Positions 1-7,298 of a DNA stretch of 13,433 nt are shown piece by piece. The notes beneath the pieces are model-generated. The model searched no databases. It had not been told where the DNA came from and was given only the letters and a program-made list of their open reading frames with translations. Source of the stretch: an uncultured Sneathia sp. (GTDB lineage: Bacteria; Fusobacteriota; Fusobacteriia; Fusobacteriales; Leptotrichiaceae). Position numbers and translations under genes: made by a program. Numbering within the stretch: the first letter of the stretch is position 1; every line of letters starts with the position of its first letter. Location of the stretch: assembly GCA_902494065.1 (NCBI GenBank), contig CABURZ010000031.1, positions 1-13,433 on the forward strand, read 5' to 3'.

Positions 1-237
1 AATGCTACCTTTTACTAAATATTTAATGCCTTTTTCATCAAACATTTTTCTAAATTTTGCATTTTCATTTAATACCCAATAAACATTTACACCTTTATCT
101 AAAAGATACTCGTGCATAGATCTACCATTATCTACATATAACTCTCCTGCATTCCCACCTATTAAAAAACAATCTTTTTCTCTAAAAAATGGTGATATTA
201 AAAATGCAATGCATAAATTAAATAGATTTTTAATCAT
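1..237 (-). CDS. CDP-glycerol glycerophosphotransferase-like protein, N-terminal fragment (cut by left edge)
   Basis: Only the first 79 codons are in the window; the frame stays open to base 1. The ATG at 235-237 follows a GAGAGG ribosome site (249-254) and overlaps the stop of the upstream glycosyltransferase gene by 8 bases. The protein starts with a short hydrophobic, basic-tipped segment (MIKNLFNLCIAFLISP), then FLIGGNAGELYVDNGRSMHE at about residues 23-42, followed by a YLLDKG...VYWVLN strand. This GG..G..Y.DN...hEYLL..G..VYWVLN pattern is what I know from the N-terminal half of the TagB/TagF-type Glyphos_transf family, which transfers glycerol-phosphate from CDP-glycerol to a teichoic-acid-like or capsular polymer at the inner membrane face. 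The catalytic C-terminal half is not visible, so the family call rests on the N-terminal pattern and the polysaccharide context. Other phosphotransferases of the same fold, such as ribitol-phosphate or other polyol-phosphate transferases, cannot be excluded. Confidence 0.68.
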   Translation of the reverse strand, partial: MIKNLFNLCIAFLISPFFREKDCFLIGGNAGELYVDNGRSMHEYLLDKGVNVYWVLNENAKFRKMFDEKGIKYLVKGSI

Positions 238-1057
238 AATCAATAAATCCTCTCAATCTACCTTTTAATACCGTATAATGATATTTTCTATTTTTAGTAA
301 CAATGATACCCATAATACTTCTAAATACCTTATTTAAAAATATTAAATAATATCCATATTCTTTCCTTTTTACTATCTCTTTCTTGCATAATGCTCCAAA
401 ACCTAGTGCATATTTATATGCTCTATCAAGATCATCATAATTACCTTTTTTTGCTGGATGATAAACTATATGTTTTGAGAAATAGTGACCCGTATAACCT
501 TTATGTAATAAATTTAATACATAATCAGTTTCTTCTCCACTACCAAACTTAGCTCCAACACCTAATAATGAGTCAAATAAAGGTATATCATCATTACCAA
601 AATTCACAAAAAATGTTATAGATTTAATAGTCTTATGAACATTTGCTATAATTATTTCTTCATCTTTATCACTCATTATTCCCGTACCATAATTTTCACC
701 TTTTTGCAAAGTTTTACATGAATAAATAGAATTTGGCTTATCATATAGATAATTTACAGCTCGCTCTATAGTATTTTTTTCATATTCACAATCATCATCA
801 GGGAATGCCACTATATGCCCTTTTGCAAAAATTAGGCCTTTATTTCTATTAATGCTTATACCACGAATATTGCTTTTTATATGGTTAATATCTAAATTTT
901 TTCTGTACTCCTGCACCAATTTATCCAAGCTACCATCCTCATTTTGATCTACAATAACAACTTCAAAATCTTTATATGTTTGGTTTAATAAACTATCTAA
1001 AAAGATTTTAACTTCTTCATATCTACCTAACGTTGCTAATATTAAAGAAACTTTCAT
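230..1057 (-). CDS. Family 2 (GT-A) glycosyltransferase
   Basis: A 275-residue cytoplasmic, membrane-associated sugar transferase expected to add one sugar to the lipid-linked repeat unit. Visible GT2 elements in order: the N-terminal nucleotide-binding strand and helix (VSLILATLGR, residues 3-12), DQNEDGSL at 37-44 (a VVDQN.D..L form seen in one subgroup of bacterial GT2 enzymes), GISINRNKGL at 66-75, the metal-binding FPDDDCEY at 85-92, and GEETDYVL at 174-181, which fits the acceptor-side acidic motif. The C-terminus is basic with a hydrophobic patch (about 228-255) that probably touches the membrane. The ATG is preceded by AAAGG at a suitable distance and lies one base after the stop of the GT32-like gene. 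Donor and acceptor cannot be read from the sequence. Family assignment is firm. Confidence 0.9.
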   Translation of the reverse strand: MKVSLILATLGRYEEVKIFLDSLLNQTYKDFEVVIVDQNEDGSLDKLVQEYRKNLDINHIKSNIRGISINRNKGLIFAKGHIVAFPDDDCEYEKNTIERAVNYLYDKPNSIYSCKTLQKGENYGTGIMSDKDEEIIIANVHKTIKSITFFVNFGNDDIPLFDSLLGVGAKFGSGEETDYVLNLLHKGYTGHYFSKHIVYHPAKKGNYDDLDRAYKYALGFGALCKKEIVKRKEYGYYLIFLNKVFRSIMGIIVTKNRKYHYTVLKGRLRGFIDYD

Positions 1058-1058
1058 A

Positions 1059-1772
1059 TCAATATCCTTTCAAATATACTCTCAATATTATTTTAATTTT
1101 TTTTAAAAATTTTTTTATTCCATGTAAATGTTTTGTCTCAAGAAACAGTTTTGATTTTAAATTAGACCAACTTGCATTCCACCAATGTATCGCATATGTA
1201 TCTTCTTTTATACAATCTTTACTAAACTCTTCATTCAAAGAAAAAGGATAAAAAAGTCTTTCTTCTAAGTATTTCGTATTTTCTAAATTAAAATATCCTT
1301 TTTCACGTATAATATGTGTTAATATCTTAGGTATAGTCCATAAACTTTCCTCATATATTTTTTTACTATAAAACTCTAATAAATCTTTTAGTATAATACT
1401 ATTTTTTGAAGCTCCATAAAGTCCTACTCCAAGGTATTTATCACTTTCATAGCCTATAAAAAAATCATATGTTAATAAATCATCTATGGGACGTAAAAGT
1501 TGCATATCTATATCAAGATATACACCTCCTGTTTTGTATAAAACATCTGCTCTAATATAGTCACTACAATAAGCGTACAATCCTTTTTCATAGCACTGTC
1601 TAAAAAACTTATTCTCCATATATTTTTTTAAATCTACGTTATCTTCATTTAATTCTTTTATTTCAAAATTTTTTAAATATTTTATCCATGAATTATGACA
1701 TTTTTCAAAAATTTTAGGCTTAGGCTTATCTCCTATCCAAATATAGTAAGCTATTCTAGGTATTCTTTCCAT
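1059..1772 (-). CDS. GT32-like DXD glycosyltransferase (capsular polysaccharide type)
   Basis: A 237-residue protein with the hallmarks of the Gly_transf_sug/GT32 group: IPRIAYYIWIG near the start (residues 4-14), SDYIRADVLY at 70-79, and TGGVYLDIDM at 81-90, in which D87-I-D89 is the metal and nucleotide-sugar binding DXD motif. IHWWNASW, near residue 200, is the usual late H-W element. Members transfer sugars such as mannose, galactose or glucose to oligosaccharide acceptors in the cytoplasm; the exact sugar cannot be told. The start ATG has AAAGGA about 8 bases upstream. The first 22 bases overlap the end of the polymerase gene, so translation of the two is probably coupled. The stop is TGA. 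Confidence 0.88.
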   Translation of the reverse strand: MERIPRIAYYIWIGDKPKPKIFEKCHNSWIKYLKNFEIKELNEDNVDLKKYMENKFFRQCYEKGLYAYCSDYIRADVLYKTGGVYLDIDMQLLRPIDDLLTYDFFIGYESDKYLGVGLYGASKNSIILKDLLEFYSKKIYEESLWTIPKILTHIIREKGYFNLENTKYLEERLFYPFSLNEEFSKDCIKEDTYAIHWWNASWSNLKSKLFLETKHLHGIKKFLKKIKIILRVYLKGY

Positions 1773-3088
1773 ATATCTAATCCTTTCATAATTATTAATG
1801 GTAATATAGTATAAAATAAAATAAATTTAAGTAAACTTGCTCCAAATAGAGATCCTCGTGGTATATAGAATAAATTAGGTATTAAATATACACTAAGCAT
1901 CGTTAATGCTACATTTTTACCTAACTTTATTTCATATATAATTATAAAATATCCTAATAATATACAAAGTATTATAAGACCAAAATAGCCTAAAAAATAT
2001 GCTTCAGCTATAAAATTTGAACCTATTCCTTCACCTTTAATGTATGCCTTTGGATCTAGTAAATATGTTAGTACATCAGGTAGAGAATTAGTTGTATTTA
2101 ATGCTTCTTGCCCTTGTGGTTTAAAGCCAAATATCCCTTGTATTATATATAGCTTATTTACCAATATTTCTTTTAAATCTATTGTATAACCTAATACCAA
2201 ATAACTCACACCTTGAGAAAAAAAGAAATTTTCTATAGATGTAATTAATTTTAATGAAAAAAGCTTTTTTTCTCTAAAGCTTACTAAAATTTGAGAAAAC
2301 ACTAGAGAAAAACCTAATATTTTAAATAAATCAAAGTATCTTATTTTAGGTTTATATGCTTTTACATAGTACCAGATTATAAAAAGTAGTTGTGTTAAAA
2401 ATATAGCACGTGCTCCTTTTAGAGAATCAAGTAATTTTACTAAAAGATAAATGCTAGAATATGTAATAAATTCCTTTTTATTTGGCCTTGATGCAATAAA
2501 AATTATAAAAGCAATAGTCATTATTGTTCCACTACCATAAGTATATATAGGATATTCTATAGTTTTTAAAATACCTGTATAATATGCATTATACCCATAA
2601 GTTAAAATTGCCTTAAATTGTATAAATAATTTTATTGCAAGCATAAATGAAAATAATGTAAATAACCCCTTAGCAAAAGTTATATGTAGCTCATTTCTTT
2701 TAATTTCTATGTCAAAATCTAATTTATTATATTTTACTGCCATAAAAAATCCTAAATGTATAAATAGTAGTGTCAATAAAAATACATAAAGTATCTCATT
2801 TACTACGCTTTCTGTAAAAAAATAATTTGCAAATTTTGTAGCCCACCCGAATTTTTTGTATTCCACTAAATCTAGTACTATTCTACTAAAATTAAATAAT
2901 CCTAAGGTGTATAAAAATATCATATATGAATTTAATATATCCACATATTTATTTGCGGAATATAGAGTATATGCATATATTATAAGCAAATATGTTTCTC
3001 TGAATTTAACATTTTCTATAATACTAAATATTAAAATAGATATTAATATTACAAAAATATGTATTATTATACTTTTATTTTTCTCCAT
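1751..3088 (-). CDS. wzy: Wzy-type O-antigen/capsule repeat-unit polymerase
   Basis: A 445-residue, very hydrophobic protein with roughly 11 to 13 membrane segments (for example about 7-24, 31-45, 53-70, 98-117, 140-158, 186-200, 211-222, 230-243, 256-270, 365-387 and 420-436). Between the last groups of helices lies a long outward loop with GEGIGSNFIAEAY at about 352-364, followed by the FYIPRGSLF element at about 407-415. The G.GSNFIAEAYY-like motif and the R-G-S element resemble the O-antigen polysaccharide polymerase Wzy family, which joins flipped, undecaprenyl-linked repeat units on the outer face of the inner membrane. Sequence conservation in this family is always low, so the call rests on topology, the loop motif and the wzx neighbour. 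A GGAGA ribosome site lies 7 bases before the ATG, and the gene overlaps the upstream GT2 gene by 14 bases. Confidence 0.82.
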   Translation of the reverse strand: MEKNKSIIIHIFVILISILIFSIIENVKFRETYLLIIYAYTLYSANKYVDILNSYMIFLYTLGLFNFSRIVLDLVEYKKFGWATKFANYFFTESVVNEILYVFLLTLLFIHLGFFMAVKYNKLDFDIEIKRNELHITFAKGLFTLFSFMLAIKLFIQFKAILTYGYNAYYTGILKTIEYPIYTYGSGTIMTIAFIIFIASRPNKKEFITYSSIYLLVKLLDSLKGARAIFLTQLLFIIWYYVKAYKPKIRYFDLFKILGFSLVFSQILVSFREKKLFSLKLITSIENFFFSQGVSYLVLGYTIDLKEILVNKLYIIQGIFGFKPQGQEALNTTNSLPDVLTYLLDPKAYIKGEGIGSNFIAEAYFLGYFGLIILCILLGYFIIIYEIKLGKNVALTMLSVYLIPNLFYIPRGSLFGASLLKFILFYTILPLIIMKGLDIWKEYLE

Positions 3089-3935
3089 TTTTTATTCTCC
3101 ATTTTAAATACATATACAGCCCTATTAAATAACCAATAAATACATGTTTTTTTGAATTAATATTTTTATAACTCTCAAAAAATCCATATTTTGCTATAAG
3201 ACAAAATTTAAAATAAAGTGCTACATTTTTTATACTATCATCTAATTTTAATCTTTGATTATAGAATAAACTTTGCCCTTTTGGATTAGAGCATAATAAT
3301 TTATCATATTTAGAAGTAAGACCATTTGGTAAATATTCTTTTATTTCTAATATTTCATTTAGCCAAAACATAGAATATTTCATAGATATGCTATCATATA
3401 AATAAGCTTCAGTTGTAAATTTTTCACCTTCAAAAACTTTAAATCTATAATTTTTTAAAATGCCTAATTTAAAACATAGTCCTTTATCTCCACTAGATTT
3501 ATACTTATTATATACATCAAAAATACTAGCATTTTCAACGTTAACTTTTGAGCCTATAATAGTATTTTTGTCATATCCAGATAGGTATCCTACTCCTGCT
3601 TGATTATTTTCTAATTTTCTCATTTTAATTTCAATTTTTTCTAGTGCATCTTCTACTAAAGTATCATCTGAATCAAGACAAATAAAATATTTAGATCTTG
3701 CCTTTTCTATTGCCGTGTTATATGCTCGTTGTTTTCCACCATTTTTAGTATATATATATTCTATTTCTAAATCTTTAAAAGTTTTAACTACTTCTTCTGT
3801 GTTATCAATTGATCCATCATCTATTATTAGCCAACAAAAGTCTTTAAAAGTTTGCTTTTTTAGAGAATTATATGTCCTAACTAATTTCTCTTTCCTATTA
3901 TACGTTGGTGTAAATATAGTAAATGTTTTTTCCAC
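3075..3935 (-). CDS. Family 2 glycosyltransferase with GTG start
   Basis: A 286-residue GT-A enzyme with textbook GT2 motifs: TPTYNR at 9-14, DDGSIDNT at 39-46, GGKQRAYNTAI at 66-76 and the metal-binding LDSDD at 87-91. An EGEKFTTEAYLYD stretch at about 169-181 fits the position of the acceptor-side acidic motif. The C-terminal tail (about 255-286) is hydrophobic then basic, suggesting membrane contact. The start must be the GTG at 3933-3935: a TAA stop lies in frame two codons upstream, and the nucleotide-binding strand begins only a few residues in. GAGGA at 3946-3950 is the likely ribosome site. The first 55 bases overlap the 3' end of the flippase gene in another frame. It probably adds one sugar of the repeat unit; the donor is unknown. 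Confidence 0.92.
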   Translation of the reverse strand: MEKTFTIFTPTYNRKEKLVRTYNSLKKQTFKDFCWLIIDDGSIDNTEEVVKTFKDLEIEYIYTKNGGKQRAYNTAIEKARSKYFICLDSDDTLVEDALEKIEIKMRKLENNQAGVGYLSGYDKNTIIGSKVNVENASIFDVYNKYKSSGDKGLCFKLGILKNYRFKVFEGEKFTTEAYLYDSISMKYSMFWLNEILEIKEYLPNGLTSKYDKLLCSNPKGQSLFYNQRLKLDDSIKNVALYFKFCLIAKYGFFESYKNINSKKHVFIGYLIGLYMYLKWRIKNGEK

Positions 3936-5317
3936 TTTTTATCATTCCTCATTATTATACCTATGCAAAAAGCTACATAGCATAATTTTAATATAAAGTT
4001 TTGTATACTTATTTCTTGTCTTGTTAAGTAAAATATTAAAGGATTAAATGACAAGAAAAAATATAATATAAATTTAAAATATCTAAATTTAATTTTAAAA
4101 TATCTATTTATAATATAGAATTCTAATATAGCACGAACTGTTAATGCAATTAGTGTAGTAAGCCCTGCAATTAAAACTGCATTGTCTATAAATAAAGGTA
4201 TTAGTATAATATTTAAAACAACGTTTATAACCAAAGCTAAAAATGTAAATCCAACTATATATTTACTTTTTTCAAAATAATGAAAATAATAATCTAGTGA
4301 ATAAAGTGATTGTATAATAGCTGAAGTTAAAACTATTGGCATATATTGTATAGCTTTTAAATAATGACTAGGAAATAGTACTGTAATTGCTTCTGGCGAA
4401 AAAAGACTTGCCCCTATACAAAAAAATGCTAATATAGAAAAAAATATTTCTAAATTTCTATTTATCTTCTCGTTATATATATCAGAATATAATTCTGCTG
4501 TCCATGCATTAACAAATGATCCTGTTACTACTGTCAATATTCTTGAGCCTGTATAAGCTAGAGTATATGCACCTATTAATGAAAAAGGTATACTAAATTT
4601 TGCTAATATATATCTATCACTAAAATTAACTAATTGATCAGTTAATTCTATAAAAATTAGCGGAACTCCATTATAAATAGAGCTTACAAGATAATTTGTA
4701 TGAAATTCCACATTAATATTTTTAAAGTATTCTATATATAAAAATATTAATAAAGTTGTAACTGCAAATAAATTAGCTAACTGATTACCAAATACTCCTA
4801 AATTTAGTTTTGATATAAAGTAAATTGCTAGAATATAATTAGTAAAAAAAGATATAAGAGAGCCTATTGCAACTTTATAATATTTTTTTTCTATTCTAAA
4901 TAATGACAGTGCAATATTATTCAATGAATTTACCATAGCTATAGATATAGATAATATAATTAATATATAGTCTACATTAAAAATTTTTTCTAATATACTC
5001 TTAGAAGTAGGTATCAATATTATTGCTAAAACAAATATATTTAAGAATAGTATAAATGCAACTACTGTAAATTTAAAACTCTCTAACTTTCTTGGTTCAT
5101 CTTTTAAATCTATATATTTTTTTAAAATAACATTATAAAATCCAAGACCTAGTATTATTGTAAATATTGTAGTTATTGGAGATAATATTCCTATTATTCC
5201 AAATTCTTCACTAGTCAAAATTCTAGTCATTATAGGAAGAAATACTAATCCTCCTAATTTAATAATACTATTAGCTAGTGTATAAATAAGTGTTCCTTTT
5301 AATATGCTACTTTTCAT
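3881..5317 (-). CDS. wzx: Wzx-type oligosaccharide (O-unit) flippase
   Basis: A 478-residue membrane protein of the polysaccharide transporter branch of the MOP superfamily. It moves undecaprenyl-linked repeat units from the cytoplasmic to the outer face of the inner membrane before polymerisation. The N-terminus has the family pattern: a first helix with ILKGTLIYTLANSIIKLGG (about 5-23), then LPIMTRILTSEEFG at 27-40, whose TR.L...EFG element is typical of Polysacc_synt proteins. About 12 to 14 hydrophobic helices follow to residue 455, and the tail is strongly basic (KKWKKHLLYLHQRIIGKRN). Length is normal for the family. AGG about 8 bases before the ATG is the likely ribosome site; the gene overlaps the guanylyltransferase gene by 11 bases and the next GT2 gene by 55. 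Confidence 0.9.
   Translation of the reverse strand: MKSSILKGTLIYTLANSIIKLGGLVFLPIMTRILTSEEFGIIGILSPITTIFTIILGLGFYNVILKKYIDLKDEPRKLESFKFTVVAFILFLNIFVLAIILIPTSKSILEKIFNVDYILIILSISIAMVNSLNNIALSLFRIEKKYYKVAIGSLISFFTNYILAIYFISKLNLGVFGNQLANLFAVTTLLIFLYIEYFKNINVEFHTNYLVSSIYNGVPLIFIELTDQLVNFSDRYILAKFSIPFSLIGAYTLAYTGSRILTVVTGSFVNAWTAELYSDIYNEKINRNLEIFFSILAFFCIGASLFSPEAITVLFPSHYLKAIQYMPIVLTSAIIQSLYSLDYYFHYFEKSKYIVGFTFLALVINVVLNIILIPLFIDNAVLIAGLTTLIALTVRAILEFYIINRYFKIKFRYFKFILYFFLSFNPLIFYLTRQEISIQNFILKLCYVAFCIGIIMRNDKKWKKHLLYLHQRIIGKRN
3936..3950 (-). promoter_or_regulatory. Ribosome binding site and upstream stop that force the GTG start of the GT2 gene
   Basis: Read on the minus strand, GAGGA (3950-3946) lies about 10 bases before GTG 3935. 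A TAA in the GT2 frame (3941-3939) rules out any earlier start, although the flippase frame reads through the same stretch. Confidence 0.7.
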
Positions 5318-6272
5318 CTAATATACCTGCAATTTTCTTTATCTCTTGATCACATTTTTTTGGACAAATTAAAATATTATCTTGAGTATTAACAACTATA
5401 ACATCATCTAAACCTATTACAACTATATTTTTTTTATCCTCTTTGTTTATTATAATATTTTTTTTAGCATTTAAGCCTATATACTTTGCATCACTTCTTA
5501 CTATAGATTCATTTTCATCTTTAGAAAATATTTTATCTAATGAACTAAAACTACCTACATCGCTCCATTCAAAACTAACTGGAACAACTTTACATAATTT
5601 TGTCTTTTCTAGTACACCTATGTCAAAGCTTATCTTTTTTGCACTGCTTAACAAATTATAATGGTCTGGAATATATTTTTTTATCTCTTCCAACAATACT
5701 TTAGCTTTTGTAAAAAGCATTCCACTATTCCACAAATAATGACCTTCTTCTAGGTAGCTTTGTGCTGTATCCCTATTGGGTTTTTCTCTAAATTCTAGAA
5801 CATTATCATTTTCATGGTGTATATATCCATAAGCTGTTTCAGGATAACTTGGTTTTATTCCCATAATTACAATATTTTCAGTATATTTTAACGCTTTTTC
5901 TATACTTAATTTAAATTCTTCATCATTTCTTATCAAATGATCTGATGGGAATATAGAAAGATGTATATCCATTCCATATTTTTTTACTAATTCATGTGCA
6001 GCATATGAAATACAAAATGAAGTATCTTTTGATTCAGGTTCTATTAAAATATTTTTAAAATCAACTAATACTTCTTCTATCTTTTTAGCTAATTTAATGT
6101 TAGTGACTATATAAATTTCATCATATAATTTAGTATTTTTTAATCTATTTACAGTTTCTTCTATCAAAGTTTTACTAGAAAAAAGTTTTAATAGTTGTTT
6201 AGGTTTATCTTTAGTAGATAGTGGCCAAAATCTTGTACCTTGACCACCTGCCATTATTACCGCTATATTCAT
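5307..6272 (-). CDS. manC: Mannose-1-phosphate guanylyltransferase, short form
   Basis: A 321-residue nucleotidyltransferase that should make GDP-mannose from GTP and mannose-1-phosphate, the donor for mannose or for GDP-mannose-derived sugars in the polymer. Motifs: GGQGTRFWPLST at 9-20 and KPKQ at 23-26 (signature loop and substrate lysine), IEPESKDTSF at 77-86, FPSDHLI at 108-114, GIKPSYPETAYGYI at 138-151, FREKP at 161-165, NSGMLF at 182-187 and EWSDVGSF at 235-242. A short beta segment (283-303) follows. The phosphomannose isomerase domain found in bifunctional ManC/AlgA is absent, so isomerase and phosphomannomutase must be encoded elsewhere. The usual EP..RNTAP element reads EPESKDTSF here, a somewhat divergent form. 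It overlaps the preceding gene by 4 bases (ATGA). The enzyme class is clear; a different hexose-1-phosphate substrate is possible but less likely. Confidence 0.9.
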   Translation of the reverse strand: MNIAVIMAGGQGTRFWPLSTKDKPKQLLKLFSSKTLIEETVNRLKNTKLYDEIYIVTNIKLAKKIEEVLVDFKNILIEPESKDTSFCISYAAHELVKKYGMDIHLSIFPSDHLIRNDEEFKLSIEKALKYTENIVIMGIKPSYPETAYGYIHHENDNVLEFREKPNRDTAQSYLEEGHYLWNSGMLFTKAKVLLEEIKKYIPDHYNLLSSAKKISFDIGVLEKTKLCKVVPVSFEWSDVGSFSSLDKIFSKDENESIVRSDAKYIGLNAKKNIIINKEDKKNIVVIGLDDVIVVNTQDNILICPKKCDQEIKKIAGILDEK

Positions 6273-7201
6273 TTTACCAACTTACTTTCTAATGCTTTTA
6301 TTTCAAATGTTATAAGTCTACAATATGGTGTAGCTATCCCATATTGTAATCCCTTTCTTGCTATATATCCATTTAAATAATCAATTTCAGTATATCTTCC
6401 ATGTTGTCTTAAGTCTTGATGCATTGATGGATAATGAAACTCTCCAGGATATCCTGGCTTTACACAATTATTTACTTTCTCAAATGCAAGATTTTTATCA
6501 AAATCAACACCTTCTCTTAATGCTATAGCATGAAATTCATCTATTATAGCATGCATAGTGGGTTCTAAATCGGGTATATTACGAAACTCTCCTAATCTTA
6601 AATCTGCTATTGTACACAAACTATTAAATACTCCATTTAAACAAGCTTTAACCCATATAGATTTTTGTACATCTTCTATATAATGAGTGGGTAATCCACA
6701 AGAATTTATTACTTCTGCAATTATTTTTGCATTTTCATTTCCTTTTTCATTAATACCACTTATTTCATTATATGCATAGCTTGTAAGTTCTACTTGGCTA
6801 GCTCCTTTAAGACTAGCTGTAATCAATGATATACCAACCACTATATTTTCTTCTTTTACATGTTTTTTTAAGGTTTCTATATGACCTAGTCCATTTAAAA
6901 GACAAAGTATTTTAGTATTTTCATCAAAAACATCTTTAATATCTTCTAACATTTTATCTAACATCATAGATTTTACAAAAACAATTACTAAATCTACTTT
7001 TTCTTTAAATTCTTCTGGTCTATATGCCTTAATATTTTTATTGTTTACTAATTTATCTAGATCTAATATATCTAGTCCACTTGAATTTATTTTCTCAATA
7101 TTTTCATCCCATGTATCTATGACACTCACATCATGCTTAAAAGATAACTTATGCGCAAATGAGCCTCCCATAGCTCCTGCACCTGCAATTAATATTTTCA
7201 T
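6269..7201 (-). CDS. Ketopantoate reductase family (2-dehydropantoate 2-reductase, PanE/ApbA-like)
   Basis: A 310-residue NAD(P)-dependent oxidoreductase and first gene of the polysaccharide operon. The Rossmann loop is GAGAMGG at 7-13. VFVKS lies at 74-78, and LLNGLG at 101-106 carries the conserved Asn103. K185 (in SIWVKACLN) and E272 (in TEIDYLNG) align with the catalytic Lys and Glu of PanE. SMHQD at 259-263 is the usual substrate-side motif. The classical reaction is NADPH reduction of ketopantoate to pantoate for coenzyme A. However, the gene is joined to manC by an ATGA overlap and shares the capsule promoter, so a role on another 2-keto acid, for example to make an acidic substituent of the polymer, is possible. 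The start ATG has GGAGA directly upstream (7206-7210). The family is clear; the physiological substrate is not. Confidence 0.87.
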   Translation of the reverse strand: MKILIAGAGAMGGSFAHKLSFKHDVSVIDTWDENIEKINSSGLDILDLDKLVNNKNIKAYRPEEFKEKVDLVIVFVKSMMLDKMLEDIKDVFDENTKILCLLNGLGHIETLKKHVKEENIVVGISLITASLKGASQVELTSYAYNEISGINEKGNENAKIIAEVINSCGLPTHYIEDVQKSIWVKACLNGVFNSLCTIADLRLGEFRNIPDLEPTMHAIIDEFHAIALREGVDFDKNLAFEKVNNCVKPGYPGEFHYPSMHQDLRQHGRYTEIDYLNGYIARKGLQYGIATPYCRLITFEIKALESKLVK

Positions 7202-7269
7202 TTTTTCTCCTATTCTTCATGCAGAACACTTTCAACTGTATAAATTATTTACTTTAAACCTTTTCTTTT

Positions 7270-7298
7270 ATTATATCATACATGTATTATACTTGCAA
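7270..7298 (-). promoter_or_regulatory. Promoter of the polysaccharide operon
   Basis: Read on the minus strand, TTGCAA (7298-7293) is followed by a 17-base spacer and a perfect TATAAT (7275-7270). Transcription would start near 7263, leaving a leader of about 62 bases before the first ATG. The same TTGCAA serves the opposite promoter. Seen in the sequence; activity is inferred. Confidence 0.72.
7278..7287. repeat. 10-base perfect palindrome (ATACATGTAT) between the -10 and -35 of the polysaccharide promoter
   Basis: ATACATGTAT reads the same on both strands and lies wholly inside the 17-base spacer of the minus-strand promoter. A dimeric regulator bound here would block that promoter more than the valS promoter. 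In DNA this AT-rich a 10-base palindrome can arise by chance, so the operator role is only a suggestion. Confidence 0.35.

Noticed and set aside
1033..1251. Open frame on the plus strand across the two glycosyltransferase genes
   Set aside because: No family features, and it lies opposite well-supported coding sequence. The other short opposite-strand frames (2856-3107, 3715-3996, 5443-5661, 7041-7313, 9014-9235, 9380-9619, 11485-11712, 12747-12974) were dropped for the same reason.
7286..7291. Second TATAAT on the minus strand upstream of the polysaccharide operon
   Set aside because: At 17 bases from it the -35 position reads ATTAAG, a poor match, whereas the TATAAT at 7275-7270 pairs with TTGCAA at ideal spacing.
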